Positions 9,939 to 18,709 of a DNA stretch of 64,000 bases are shown here, piece by piece. Source of the DNA: Desulfuromonadales bacterium (GTDB taxonomy: Bacteria > Desulfobacterota > Desulfuromonadia > Geobacterales > Pseudopelobacteraceae); assembly GCA_013349405.1 (NCBI GenBank), contig DUZS01000015.1, forward strand, positions 1-64,000, given 5' to 3'. The notes below the pieces were generated by a model. The model did not search any database. It saw only the letters and a list, made by a program, of their open reading frames with translations, and was not told the DNA's origin. A program made the position numbers and the translations under genes. Positions within the stretch are counted from its first letter, which is position 1; every line of letters starts with the position of its first letter.

Positions 9939-10378
9939 GTTGCTTTATCCTTCTTTTGAATGGATAGTTCGTCGAGAAAGTTCCGCTCCTTGGTTGCAAT
10001 CACCTGACGAAACTCAACAGCTTTTTTCTCTTTCAATGATTCAAGCACTTTCTTATCCTTACTTGCTTCCATCAAGTCAGACCGTTTTTCATTCATAACC
10101 AGGTCAAGCTCTTCTATCCGTTCGCCATACTGCTTGATCTCTTCGCGCTTCCGGGAAAAAAAATCCAGATAGAGCCGCATGTCATCAATACATCCTATAT
10201 CCTGCTGGCACCGCCGGTATTCCGCTGATAACAGTTCAACCAGCTCCTCTTCCCGTTTCAGTTCCTCATTAGCCTGCTCAAGCACCTGTTTTGCTACTGC
10301 AAACTCCTGTTTACGCAGCTTTTCCATTTCGCGTCGATAGATGAGCACCTGCTCCAGCTCGAATGTTTTCACCGCCAT
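9935..10378 (-). CDS. fliJ: Flagellar export chaperone/stalk protein FliJ
   Basis: This 147-residue, almost entirely helical, charged protein (ELEQVLIYRREMEKLRKQEFAVAKQVLEQANEELKREE...) is typical of FliJ, the coiled-coil stalk inserted in the FliI ATPase ring. It follows fliI by 29 bases and overlaps the MotE-like gene by four. Primary sequence conservation in FliJ is low, so the call rests on length, coiled-coil pattern and position. Confidence 0.9.
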   Translation of the reverse strand: MAVKTFELEQVLIYRREMEKLRKQEFAVAKQVLEQANEELKREEELVELLSAEYRRCQQDIGCIDDMRLYLDFFSRKREEIKQYGERIEELDLVMNEKRSDLMEASKDKKVLESLKEKKAVEFRQVIATKERNFLDELSIQKKDKAT

Positions 10379-10407
10379 CGTAACTGACTCCCCGAAAATC
10401 GCTGAAA

Positions 10408-11727
10408 TCAGGATTCAAACATTACCTTTAAATCCTGTACCGCTTCTTCCAGCATGACCGGATTATGAACCGCCTGTTTCATAAATTGCTGCATTTGCTC
10501 GATATGATCTACAGCATAATCTATGCCACGATTGCTCCCTTTTTTATAGGCCCCGATATTTATCAGATCCTCCGACTGGCGGTATGTCGCGAGCACCTCT
10601 TTGAACCGGGAAGCTACTTTCAGGTGTTCATCCGAAGCCACATCGGTCATGACTCGGCTGGCGCTGGCAAGAATATCGATTGGCGGATAGATGGCCCGTG
10701 CTGCCAGGTCTCGCGATAGTACAATGTGCCCATCCAGGATACTCCGCATGGCGTCGGAAATGGGCTCATTGAAATCGTCGCCTTCAACGAGGACTGTATA
10801 AAGAGCGGTGATACTTCCTTCAGGAAAATTGCCGGTCCGTTCAAGTAATTTCGGCAGCGCGGCAAAGACAGACGGCGTATAGCCTTTGGTCGTCGGCGGC
10901 TCGCCTATGGCAAGCCCAACCTCGCGCATCGCCATAGCGAAACGGGTTGCTGAATCCATCATCAACAGAACTTTTTTGCCCTGATTTTTAAAATATTCCG
11001 CTATTGTTGTCGCTATGTACGCACCGCGCATCCTCACAAGAGGAGGCTGATCAGACGTCGCTACGACCACAACAGATTTTTTCAGCCCCTGCTCCTGCAG
11101 ATCCTTTTCAATAAATTCGCGAAGTTCGCGGCCACGCTCGCCGATAAGGGCAATGACGTTCACATCAGCTTCAGTGTAGCGTGCGATCATCCCGAGCAGG
11201 GTTGATTTACCAACACCGGATCCGGCCATTATGCCGACCCGTTGTCCCTGACCGCAGGTAAGCAGGCCGTTTATACTGCGAATACCGAGATCCAGCGGTT
11301 TGCGGATCGGCGGGCGGGACATCGGGTTTACCGGCAAGGCATAGATCGGATACTCTTCCTCAACATGAATCGGCCCTTTATCGTCAATCGGCTTGCCCAG
11401 GCCGTCGACAACTCGCCCCAGCATGTGTGGTCCCACCCCCAGAGTGGCGTTGTCGCGCCGCACCGAAATCAGACTGTCAAGGCCGACCCCGCGCAGTTCG
11501 CCAAGCGGCATCAGCAGCGTCTTGTTATTGCGAAAACCGACGACCTCAGCCGGAATCGGCTCCCCTTCCAGTGGTTTAATCTCACAAATAGCGCCGACGG
11601 AAGTATCCGGACAGTACCCTTCAATGACCAGACCAACAACCTGGGTCACTTTGCCATGGAGCCTGATCGGCTTTGTTGCCGCAAGTGTCGCGCGGTATTT
11701 TTTAAGATTTATTTTTATCTCAGGCAT
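10408..11727 (-). CDS. fliI: Flagellum-specific ATPase FliI
   Basis: FliI is the hexameric ATPase that energises substrate unloading at the export gate. The 439 residues carry the Walker A motif GSGVGKST (about residue 168), the F1-type signature GERGRELREFIEKDL, a Walker B with LLMMDSATRFAMA, and the conserved IPPIDILASASRVM-like region. Length is standard. The gene lies six bases downstream of fliH, its regulator. Confidence 0.97.
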   Translation of the reverse strand: MPEIKINLKKYRATLAATKPIRLHGKVTQVVGLVIEGYCPDTSVGAICEIKPLEGEPIPAEVVGFRNNKTLLMPLGELRGVGLDSLISVRRDNATLGVGPHMLGRVVDGLGKPIDDKGPIHVEEEYPIYALPVNPMSRPPIRKPLDLGIRSINGLLTCGQGQRVGIMAGSGVGKSTLLGMIARYTEADVNVIALIGERGRELREFIEKDLQEQGLKKSVVVVATSDQPPLVRMRGAYIATTIAEYFKNQGKKVLLMMDSATRFAMAMREVGLAIGEPPTTKGYTPSVFAALPKLLERTGNFPEGSITALYTVLVEGDDFNEPISDAMRSILDGHIVLSRDLAARAIYPPIDILASASRVMTDVASDEHLKVASRFKEVLATYRQSEDLINIGAYKKGSNRGIDYAVDHIEQMQQFMKQAVHNPVMLEEAVQDLKVMFES

Positions 11728-11733
11728 AGCGCA

Positions 11734-12471
11734 TCACTGTTCTTCAACAACTGTGGTTCGTTGTTCAAGAAGGCTTCGGTATATCTGCTCCAGCTGTCCA
11801 TCGAGAGAAGCATCAATAGTCCCCATCTCGGTGTCAACAAGGCAGAAACCCGCCGCAACGGAAGGGTCCGACTTAATTGTCAGGTGTTCATTAAGCAGCT
11901 CCTTGAGGAGCAATTCGTCACGTCCCGATGTAACCAGCTGATAGTCATCCGGATTTATGCGCACGGTAATCTCCTGGCGCGAAGACAGATCGGCTATAGC
12001 GGTTTGGACTACGCCGGCCAGAATTGAACGATCTTGGCTTACTTCATTGACTATCACCTTACGCGCGACAAGCATGATCAGGTTGATTATTTCGTCCTCG
12101 GACTCCCGGAATATTTTATCTCGCAAATTGTGTATAGTCTCACTTGAGGCGCGTAACGCCCGGAAAACATTTATCAGACCCCGTTCAGCAAGATCCTTCC
12201 CCTCTTTCAGGCCGTTATTGAATGCGTCACTGATGCGCTGATCAAGCTCTCCCTCAGTAATTTCAACAAGAGGAGGGCCTTCTTCAACAGGCTCAACCTC
12301 AACCACCTCTTCTTTTGAACCGATTATGTCAAGCGGGACAAAACCACCCGAACTTTCGGCATTTTGAATTCCAGGGGGAACTGCGTCACTCTCTTTCATA
12401 ATTCTGAAGCTGTACTCTGCTAGCCCTGAATTTTGGTTGTCAGCCAATTTTATGACTTTAGACGAGGACAT
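11734..12471 (-). CDS. fliH: Flagellar assembly protein FliH
   Basis: FliH is the peripheral-stalk-like regulator of FliI. The 245-residue protein begins MSSSKVIKL behind an AGGGGAG ribosome binding site. The frame is open 41 codons further upstream but inside fliG and without FliH character. The middle holds the helical GXXXG-poor stretch (DQRISDAFNNGLKEGKDLAERGL) and the C-terminal part resembles V/F-ATPase delta/E subunits (LLKELLNEHLTIKSDPSVAAGFCLVDTEMGTIDASL). With this start it overlaps the fliG end by 14 bases. Confidence 0.92.
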   Translation of the reverse strand: MSSSKVIKLADNQNSGLAEYSFRIMKESDAVPPGIQNAESSGGFVPLDIIGSKEEVVEVEPVEEGPPLVEITEGELDQRISDAFNNGLKEGKDLAERGLINVFRALRASSETIHNLRDKIFRESEDEIINLIMLVARKVIVNEVSQDRSILAGVVQTAIADLSSRQEITVRINPDDYQLVTSGRDELLLKELLNEHLTIKSDPSVAAGFCLVDTEMGTIDASLDGQLEQIYRSLLEQRTTVVEEQ

Positions 12472-13453
12472 CGTCACTCCCCTTGCTGCCACTGAGCACA
12501 ACTTTCCCCTCTTCCTCCATCTTACGGACAATTTTGATGATTTCGCCCTGCGCTTTTTCGACATCCGAAAGGCGTACCGGCCCCATAACCTCAAGGTCCT
12601 CCTTAATCATATCCGCCGCACGGCTGGAGATGTTTCTGAAAATCTTTTCCTTGACCTCGTCGGGAGACGTTTTCATCGCCAGGGTCAAGGTATCATTGGA
12701 CACTTCGCGCATTACCGACTGAATACTGCGATCGTCGAGAGCGAAAACATCCTCAAAGGTAAAGAGATGCTTACGAATCACTTCGGATAACGGAGGACTC
12801 ATGACATCAAGTTTATCAAGGATCTGTTTTTCCTTGGTGCGGTCAAAGTAGTTGAACATATCGACGACCTTATCAACCCCGCCGATATTAAAGCGTTGTG
12901 ACGCTCCCATGGACTTGAGTTCACGCTTCATGGCTTCGTCAAGCTCTCTGATGATTTCAGGGGATATCTGATCAACATCTGCTATCCGGAGCACGACTTC
13001 AGCCTGGAGCTCGGCTGGAAGAAGGCTGATAATTTCAGATGTCTGCTTTGATTTAAGCTTGGCAAGGATGACGGCAATAGTCTGAGGGTGTTCCTGCGAA
13101 AGAAAGTTGGCAAGAGTTTTAGCATCAATATTTGCCATAATATCAGAGATATTGACATAACTGGAGACTTGTAGCTCGGACATCAGTGTCCCGGCTTTTT
13201 CAGCCCCAAGGGTGTTTTCAAGAAGCTTCTGCACAAATTCATCGCCGTGGGAGAACATGCCTGCCCCGGGGCCAATGACGTCATTAAACTCATTAACAAC
13301 ATTCGTGATGGTTTCCCGGGAGATGTGCCCGAGACCACACATGCTTTTACTGATTTTTTTTATTTCAGTGTCATCAAGATGCTCGAAAACCTTCGCTGTT
13401 GCTTCATTGCCAAGGTAGAGCAGCAATATGGCGGCTTTATCTGAACCTGTCAT
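12458..13453 (-). CDS. fliG: Flagellar motor switch protein FliG
   Basis: FliG couples the C ring to the MotAB stator and to FliF. The 331 residues show the N-terminal FliF-binding domain (DKAAILLLYLGNEATAKVFEHL), the middle EHPQTIAVILAKL motif that binds FliM, and the C-terminal charged torque helix region (FTFEDVFALDDRSIQSVMREV). Length and order are normal, and it lies 39 bases downstream of fliF. Confidence 0.97.
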   Translation of the reverse strand: MTGSDKAAILLLYLGNEATAKVFEHLDDTEIKKISKSMCGLGHISRETITNVVNEFNDVIGPGAGMFSHGDEFVQKLLENTLGAEKAGTLMSELQVSSYVNISDIMANIDAKTLANFLSQEHPQTIAVILAKLKSKQTSEIISLLPAELQAEVVLRIADVDQISPEIIRELDEAMKRELKSMGASQRFNIGGVDKVVDMFNYFDRTKEKQILDKLDVMSPPLSEVIRKHLFTFEDVFALDDRSIQSVMREVSNDTLTLAMKTSPDEVKEKIFRNISSRAADMIKEDLEVMGPVRLSDVEKAQGEIIKIVRKMEEEGKVVLSGSKGSDDVLV

Positions 13454-13492
13454 GTCATCCCTCTTCCTGCTGTCAATGTGAGCGTACCAACC

Positions 13493-15076
13493 CTAGCGGT
13501 CCTCGGCGACCCAGCCTTGAAGGATCTGGGCAACCTGGTAGGGGTCTTTCATCACCTGTTCAATCAAATGCTGCTGCTCAGTTGCATGCGAGGTAAGTGC
13601 TCCCTGCTCAGCGGCTCCAGCCAATTGCTCACCACCAGGTCCTATGCCTTCGAAACTTTCAAGTATGGGGGGTTTGCCCATACGAAGCGTGGTAAGAAGC
13701 GGGCGGATTACAAACATGATCAGCAATAGAAAGCTGATACCGATCATCAGATTTTTCGCGAGGGACATATAGAACGGATTGGACCACCACACAGCAGTTT
13801 CTGTCGCTCCGGATTCGCCGGTCTCCTGGAACGGTATATTTTGGACACTCAGCTGGTCTCCGCGCTCCTGGTTAAAGCCGATAGCACTTTTCACCAATGT
13901 TTCAATTTTCTGAAGCTCTTCCGGCGAGCGGGGTGAATATTTAGCCTTTGCAACCTGACCTTCCTTGACTGCTGCCGGTGCTTCATATTTGCCATCAACC
14001 AGCACAGCGATTGATATTTTACTGAGGGCTCCCACCGGCTCGATAATTTTTGCCGTTGAACGGCTTACTTCATAGTTGAGTGTTTCATCATTTTTGGAAC
14101 CACCACCAGAAGTGGCACCACCCGCAGGAGCGTTACGCCCGAGATTTGTCTGGACTCCCGGCACTCCTGAACTGCTGATTGTTGATGAGCCTTTCTCTTC
14201 CGTACGCTGCTCACTGCGCACAGCAATTGATTCAGGATCAAATTTTTCCTCAAGCCGTTCAACCTGCTTAAAGTCGAATGTCGCGGTGACACGTGCGACA
14301 GACTTACCGCCGCCGACTATTCTGTCAAGCAGCGATTGAAGCCGCTCTTCACTGTTTTTTTCATACATCCGCTGAGCTTCCTGCATAGCCGAGGTCATAC
14401 GTGTCGTTGGGTCGCTGCTTCCCCCTTTGCTGAGGATTTTACCGCGACTGTCAAGAACGGTTACATGCTCCGGGTCCATCCCCTCGATTGAAGACGACAC
14501 CAGATGGACAACTCCTTGTACTTCGGAATCCTTGAGCGCACGGTTTGATTTCATTTTGAGGACGATTGAAGCGGTGGCAGGTTTTTCGTTGTCCTTGAAC
14601 AGGGATTTTTCCGGAATGACCAGGTGCACCCGCGCCTGTTCGACTCCGGTCAACTGCGCAATCGTTCGCGATAACTCACCCTGAAGCGCCCGCTGATAAT
14701 TCAGTTTCTGCACGAACTCGGTCATGCCGAAATTCTTCCGGTCAAAAATTTCAAAGCCGACGCCACCACCCTGTGGAATACCTTCAGAAGCAAGTGTCAG
14801 GCGTAGTTCGTATACTTTGTCAGACGGCACAAGAATGCCCTTGCCATCTGCCGTAATCTCGTAGGGTGTCTTGGCATCTTTCAGTTTTTTAACAATTTCT
14901 CCGGCGTCTTCTGAGGTCAGGTTGGTAAAAAGCGGGCGGAATTCAGTGCGGTTGGCAACGAATATCAGCACAGCAAAGGCAACGGCTGAGATGAAGGCCA
15001 CAGCAGCTATCAGCATCTGTTTGCTCGGAGACAGCGCAAGAAAAGGCTCTATAAGTCTTCGGATTCCTTCTGGCAT
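13493..15076 (-). CDS. fliF: Flagellar MS-ring protein FliF
   Basis: FliF forms the membrane and supramembrane ring on which the motor is built. The 527 residues contain the first membrane helix (about 20-42), the ring-building motifs (EGIPQGGGVGFEIFD, FVQKLNYQRALQGELSRTI), a Gly/Ser-rich linker near 305-335, a second membrane helix (about 440-460) and the FliG-binding C-terminus. All expected parts are present and the length is standard. Confidence 0.97.
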   Translation of the reverse strand: MPEGIRRLIEPFLALSPSKQMLIAAVAFISAVAFAVLIFVANRTEFRPLFTNLTSEDAGEIVKKLKDAKTPYEITADGKGILVPSDKVYELRLTLASEGIPQGGGVGFEIFDRKNFGMTEFVQKLNYQRALQGELSRTIAQLTGVEQARVHLVIPEKSLFKDNEKPATASIVLKMKSNRALKDSEVQGVVHLVSSSIEGMDPEHVTVLDSRGKILSKGGSSDPTTRMTSAMQEAQRMYEKNSEERLQSLLDRIVGGGKSVARVTATFDFKQVERLEEKFDPESIAVRSEQRTEEKGSSTISSSGVPGVQTNLGRNAPAGGATSGGGSKNDETLNYEVSRSTAKIIEPVGALSKISIAVLVDGKYEAPAAVKEGQVAKAKYSPRSPEELQKIETLVKSAIGFNQERGDQLSVQNIPFQETGESGATETAVWWSNPFYMSLAKNLMIGISFLLLIMFVIRPLLTTLRMGKPPILESFEGIGPGGEQLAGAAEQGALTSHATEQQHLIEQVMKDPYQVAQILQGWVAEDR

Positions 15077-15135
15077 GGCAGCGTCTATCCTCCTTCCGAA
15101 TGGTTGCTCTTACCCGGTGCTACGTTCATGCGTTC

Positions 15136-15447
15136 CTATACCTGCATACGCATAACTTCCTGATACGCCTCAAGCGCTTTATTGCGTACCTGAGACATAA
15201 ACTGAAACGCAATGCTCGACTTTTCAACGGCTATCATAACTTCATGAAGATTTTTGTTCTCTCCGCTCGCCAGTCCCTGGATTGCTTTATCTGACTGTAC
15301 CTGTATGTCGTTAACTTTTGACACAAGCTCACTGAAAAACTTGCCGGCCCCATCAGCTGTAGAAGAAGAACTGATCTTGCTCAGTTCCGGAAAAGCTTTC
15401 GATATCCCAAATCCGCTCTCAATGCCTGCAATACCTGTAATTGACAT
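15136..15447 (-). CDS. fliE: Flagellar hook-basal body adapter protein FliE
   Basis: This 103-residue protein has the FliE C-terminal pattern ([37 protein letters not shown]). FliE links the MS ring to the rod. It lies between flgC (42-base gap) and fliF (59-base gap), which is the usual order flgB-flgC-fliE-fliF. Confidence 0.96.
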   Translation of the reverse strand: MSITGIAGIESGFGISKAFPELSKISSSSTADGAGKFFSELVSKVNDIQVQSDKAIQGLASGENKNLHEVMIAVEKSSIAFQFMSQVRNKALEAYQEVMRMQV

Positions 15448-15489
15448 AATCGTACCCTCGTGAGTTTTTATGCTGCGCCTGTTTTATTG

Positions 15490-15927
15490 CTACCGGCCAA
15501 TTTCGAGCGTTTTTAACGCCATGCTTTTTGCTGCCTGAACAGCAGTAACATTTGCTTCATAGGCGCGTGTCGCACCGATCATATCCGCCATTTCCTCGAC
15601 CGTATTGACGTTTGGCATGGCAACATACCCTTGCGCATTCGCGTCAGGATGCCCCGGGTCATACTGCAGACGCGGCGGACTCTGGTCTTCAACAATTTCA
15701 TTTACTGCAACTTTACGCACCTGCTGAGCGGTGGCAGCGTCAAGGGCACGGTCAAAGCGTTTTTCCACCGGAGTCGCGGCAAAAACAGCATCTTTCCGTT
15801 TGTATGGACCACCCTCCGGAGTCCTTGTCGTATTGGCATTGGCAAGGTTGCTTGAAATAAGATTCATCCTGGTTCGCCCGGCAGAAAGAGCCGATGAACT
15901 AACATCCATTGCAGTGAAAAAGTCCAT
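15490..15927 (-). CDS. flgC: Flagellar proximal rod protein FlgC
   Basis: The 145-residue rod protein starts MDFFTAMDVSSSALSAGRTRMNLISSNLANANTTRT and ends with the conserved ATRAYEANVTAVQAAKSMALKTLEIGR helix. The internal GPYKRKDAVF and GYVAMPNVN motifs are those of FlgC. It abuts flgB with no gap (stop and start adjacent at 15927/15928). Confidence 0.97.
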   Translation of the reverse strand: MDFFTAMDVSSSALSAGRTRMNLISSNLANANTTRTPEGGPYKRKDAVFAATPVEKRFDRALDAATAQQVRKVAVNEIVEDQSPPRLQYDPGHPDANAQGYVAMPNVNTVEEMADMIGATRAYEANVTAVQAAKSMALKTLEIGR

Positions 15928-16356
15928 TTATTTGCCCTCCCTTATGGCAGACCGCAGTCCTTCGAATTTTTTTGTCAGCAATTGAACCGATGCGTTAAAC
16001 ATGATCTGATTTTCAGACATTTTTCCCATTTCATTTTCAAGTTCCACCGCGTTACCGTCTTTGCCTGGTGTTTTCGCAGGTGTTTCGACAATTTTCCCGG
16101 TAACGGAGTGCAAAGATGATCCTGCGCCACGCACCGGTATATGTCTTTCATGCGGCGCTGTATGAGAGCGCTGGCCGTTTGAACTGTTTTTCAGAGCACT
16201 CTGCAGCTGATCGTCAAAAGCGAGATTTTTAGGTATATAGTTCGGCGTATCTGCATTAGCTATATTTGAGGCGATCAGATTCTGATTTTTAGCTCTCAGG
16301 TCAACACTTTTGCCCAACAGGTTGATGGTGTTACTGAAAATGCCTTCAATTTGCAT
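15928..16356 (-). CDS. flgB: Flagellar proximal rod protein FlgB
   Basis: This 142-residue proximal rod protein carries the family motif LRAKNQNLIASNIANADTPNYIPKNLAFDD and the C-terminal ENQIMFNASVQLLTKKFEGLRSAI helix. It is the first gene of the long operon, preceded by an AAAGGAGTC ribosome binding site and, about 80 bases upstream, by a sigma-54 promoter. Everything from here to flhB appears to be one transcription unit of about 16 kb, as the gaps are short and all genes point the same way. Confidence 0.97.
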   Translation of the reverse strand: MQIEGIFSNTINLLGKSVDLRAKNQNLIASNIANADTPNYIPKNLAFDDQLQSALKNSSNGQRSHTAPHERHIPVRGAGSSLHSVTGKIVETPAKTPGKDGNAVELENEMGKMSENQIMFNASVQLLTKKFEGLRSAIREGK

Positions 16357-16435
16357 ACGTGACTCCTTTCGAAGCGCAAAATGTAACTATTTAACATACC
16401 GACAAAAATACGTACCGGGCCGGGAACCGAGTACC

Positions 16436-16451
16436 AGCAAATACCATGCCA
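16436..16451 (-). promoter_or_regulatory. Sigma-54 promoter of the flagellar operon
   Basis: On the minus strand the sequence TGGCATGGTATTTGCT matches the sigma-54 consensus TGGCACGN4TTGCW at every fixed position except one (T for C at position 6). GG and GC have the required spacing. It lies 80 bases upstream of the flgB start codon. Flagellar genes in this bacterial group are known to depend on RpoN, which fits. Confidence 0.82.
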
Positions 16452-16542
16452 TATTAGAAATTATTTTTATAAATCGAGATCATGCTTGCGTTAGGAGCAG
16501 GCGAGGCGGGGCATTGCGCTGATAATGGCGTAAGGGGCATGC

Positions 16543-16569
16543 CATTATTTTGACTAAGTCAAAATAATG
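16543..16569. promoter_or_regulatory. 27-bp perfect palindrome, candidate enhancer or terminator
   Basis: Two 13-base arms (CATTATTTTGACT and its exact complement) are separated by a single base. The palindrome is centred about 105 bases upstream of the sigma-54 -24 element and 18 bases past the stop of the TPR gene. Spacing fits an upstream activator site for a sigma-54 enhancer-binding protein. As RNA it could also form a hairpin ending the TPR transcript, although the one-base loop and AT-rich stem with no clean T-run make that less likely. Confidence 0.6.
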
Positions 16570-16587
16570 ACCAGCGTTGGCGTATTG

Positions 16588-18696
16588 CTACGGGGGGGAG
16601 GTTTTTGTTTCGAGCGACAGCAGTGACTGGCGGGCGAGTCTCTGCCAGTCGGAGTCTTTGCCGTTTTTGGCAAGCTGCTCGAAAATTATTTTTGCCTGCT
16701 GGACTTTCCCATCCTGGAGGTTTATCTGGCCGGTTCGGTACAGAAACTCTTCGTTGCGCTTGCTATCCGGCAACGTGAGGGCTGCTTCATAGAGTTTTAA
16801 AGCGCCTTTGCGATCACCGAGATTTTCTTTGGCAGAGCCGGCAACATAGTATGCGTCAGGAACAAGACGTGCGTCACGGCCCGAAGGCGATGCCAGGAAA
16901 AGTTCCATGGACTTTGCCGCCTGTGCATAGAGCTGAAGGGCCCACAGCGACCGCCCCAACTGATAATAGCTCTCGGCGCGCTGGGCGCGCTCCCCCTTAT
17001 TGAGCAATTTAAGGAGTGTGTCCTTGACCTGTTGATGCTTTTCAGCAGAAAAATAGAGTGCACCGAGACGCTCATTCATTACCCGAGCTTGACGGTCTGC
17101 CGGGAATTTGTTCAGAAACGTTTTAATCACTCTTTCTGCCGTCGCCGTGTCTCCGATCAGTTCAGCATTGTCAATAATACTGATATACAACTCAGGCGCC
17201 AGAGCAGCAGTCCATATGTGGTCAACCAGCGCCGTCAATAACTTGACCAGCTCAATCGGGCGCCCCGCCTCGTTATAGGCACGGGTAACTGTCGCCAAAA
17301 AACGGGGGTACGCAATACAACCTGCAAGGTAATCGAGCTGCTCATCCATAAAGCGTACCAGTGCCGCCGGGTCTTTATCCCAGCTGGTACCTTGATACAC
17401 TTCAGCAACCAGAACCTCGCGGATCGTCCTGACAACCGCACCATATACTCCGCGGGGAAATTTGCGCTGGAACGACATAATCAGCTGCAGTGACTCTCCC
17501 GCGTCACCATGAATTGACTCAAGCAGAGCGTATTTAAAGTGCGCTTCCTCTCGCATATCAAGATCACCACTCTGCAGGGAGACATTGCGGTAGACAGCGC
17601 TGATCGAGCGATAATTCCAGGGATTGGAGCGAAGAAAATCGCTGTCGGCAAAACGCATCAATGCCATTTTTCCGGCTTTAGTCTCCTTAAAATTGTGAAC
17701 AACATTCTGGTAGATTGCCCGCCCATCCTGCTCATGACCCTGGCGGGTGAAAATATCGCCAAGACGTACAAGCAGTGCCGGAGTGTAGGTTTTGTCAGCT
17801 AAACGTGCAACCAGACCGGCAAGCAATGTTCGAGCCTGGCTCAGCTCTCCATTCCGGGCAATGCTGTCACCATAATAAAAAGTGACTGCCGGATTCAAGC
17901 CAAGATAGGCCGGCCACAGCTTTTCCGCTTCACGAAAAGCGGCCAACGCTTGCGGGTACTTCTGCAACTTATACCACGTCTCACCGAGTCGATAGAGTGA
18001 TAGCGAGCGAATCTGCGTCGGGCGTTCCGAAAAACGGCTGAACAACTCTTCTGCTTCAGTTAAACGCCCTTTGTAAAGAGCAGATTCTGCGGCGGTAAAA
18101 TCTTTTTGGTCTGTTTCTGAAAGGAAACTCTTCAAAATTTGACGATCAGTAGGAGAAAAAGGGATTTCTGATTTCAGTGGCGGATCAAAATCCCTCACCA
18201 GCTTCTCAACACCGCTCCAGATTTTTTCACGCGCTTTCACATAATAGCCAGACATACCTGGTTTGAATGGAGTACCGACATCAAGCGTTATGGCGCTGAT
18301 GTCCGAGCGGGTCAAGTCACGCCATCCGGCCATTTTGGAAATCTGGAAGGTAATCAGCAGGCCGTCACCCCGTTTACTGAGCACCAATCCGCCGATGTTT
18401 TTGTCAGAATACCGTCTGAATTTTTTGAACAGAATTCCATCGGTATCCTGTATGACCAGACGCAGACGATTTCCCGGTATTGCAGCCAGTGAATATTCAG
18501 GCGGCTCGGCAAGCCGGATAGTAAGGCGGGTATATTCCTTTTGTGGCCGTATATCGATGCGATAGAGATGATTAGAAACAGAGGCTGCGGCAGAGCCGGG
18601 AAATAGATTCAGGGCAAGAGTGAGCAGCAGGATACCACTGAAATATCCTGGCGGCAGGCGAGTTTTTCCATAGTGTAAAGCCGGAGGTTGAGCCAT
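16588..18696 (-). CDS. TPR-repeat protein with N-terminal AMIN-like domain
   Basis: The 702-residue exported protein has a signal/anchor segment (about 18-38). A beta-rich N-terminal domain resembling AMIN follows (YRIDIRPQKEYTRLTIRLAEPPEYSLAAIPGNRLRLVIQDT). Then come many TPR-like helical pairs through to the C-terminus (e.g. SLYRLGETWYKLQKYPQALAAFREAEKLWP; AESYYQLGRSLWALQLYAQAAKSMELFL). AMIN domains target periplasmic proteins to the wall or secretin complexes, so a scaffold for envelope machinery, perhaps the flagellum, is plausible. It is encoded just upstream of the flgB promoter and 13 bases after the pseudo-receiver gene. Function is unassigned. Confidence 0.85.
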   Translation of the reverse strand: MAQPPALHYGKTRLPPGYFSGILLLTLALNLFPGSAAASVSNHLYRIDIRPQKEYTRLTIRLAEPPEYSLAAIPGNRLRLVIQDTDGILFKKFRRYSDKNIGGLVLSKRGDGLLITFQISKMAGWRDLTRSDISAITLDVGTPFKPGMSGYYVKAREKIWSGVEKLVRDFDPPLKSEIPFSPTDRQILKSFLSETDQKDFTAAESALYKGRLTEAEELFSRFSERPTQIRSLSLYRLGETWYKLQKYPQALAAFREAEKLWPAYLGLNPAVTFYYGDSIARNGELSQARTLLAGLVARLADKTYTPALLVRLGDIFTRQGHEQDGRAIYQNVVHNFKETKAGKMALMRFADSDFLRSNPWNYRSISAVYRNVSLQSGDLDMREEAHFKYALLESIHGDAGESLQLIMSFQRKFPRGVYGAVVRTIREVLVAEVYQGTSWDKDPAALVRFMDEQLDYLAGCIAYPRFLATVTRAYNEAGRPIELVKLLTALVDHIWTAALAPELYISIIDNAELIGDTATAERVIKTFLNKFPADRQARVMNERLGALYFSAEKHQQVKDTLLKLLNKGERAQRAESYYQLGRSLWALQLYAQAAKSMELFLASPSGRDARLVPDAYYVAGSAKENLGDRKGALKLYEAALTLPDSKRNEEFLYRTGQINLQDGKVQQAKIIFEQLAKNGKDSDWQRLARQSLLSLETKTSPP

Positions 18697-18709
18697 TATC
18701 AGACCCGCA

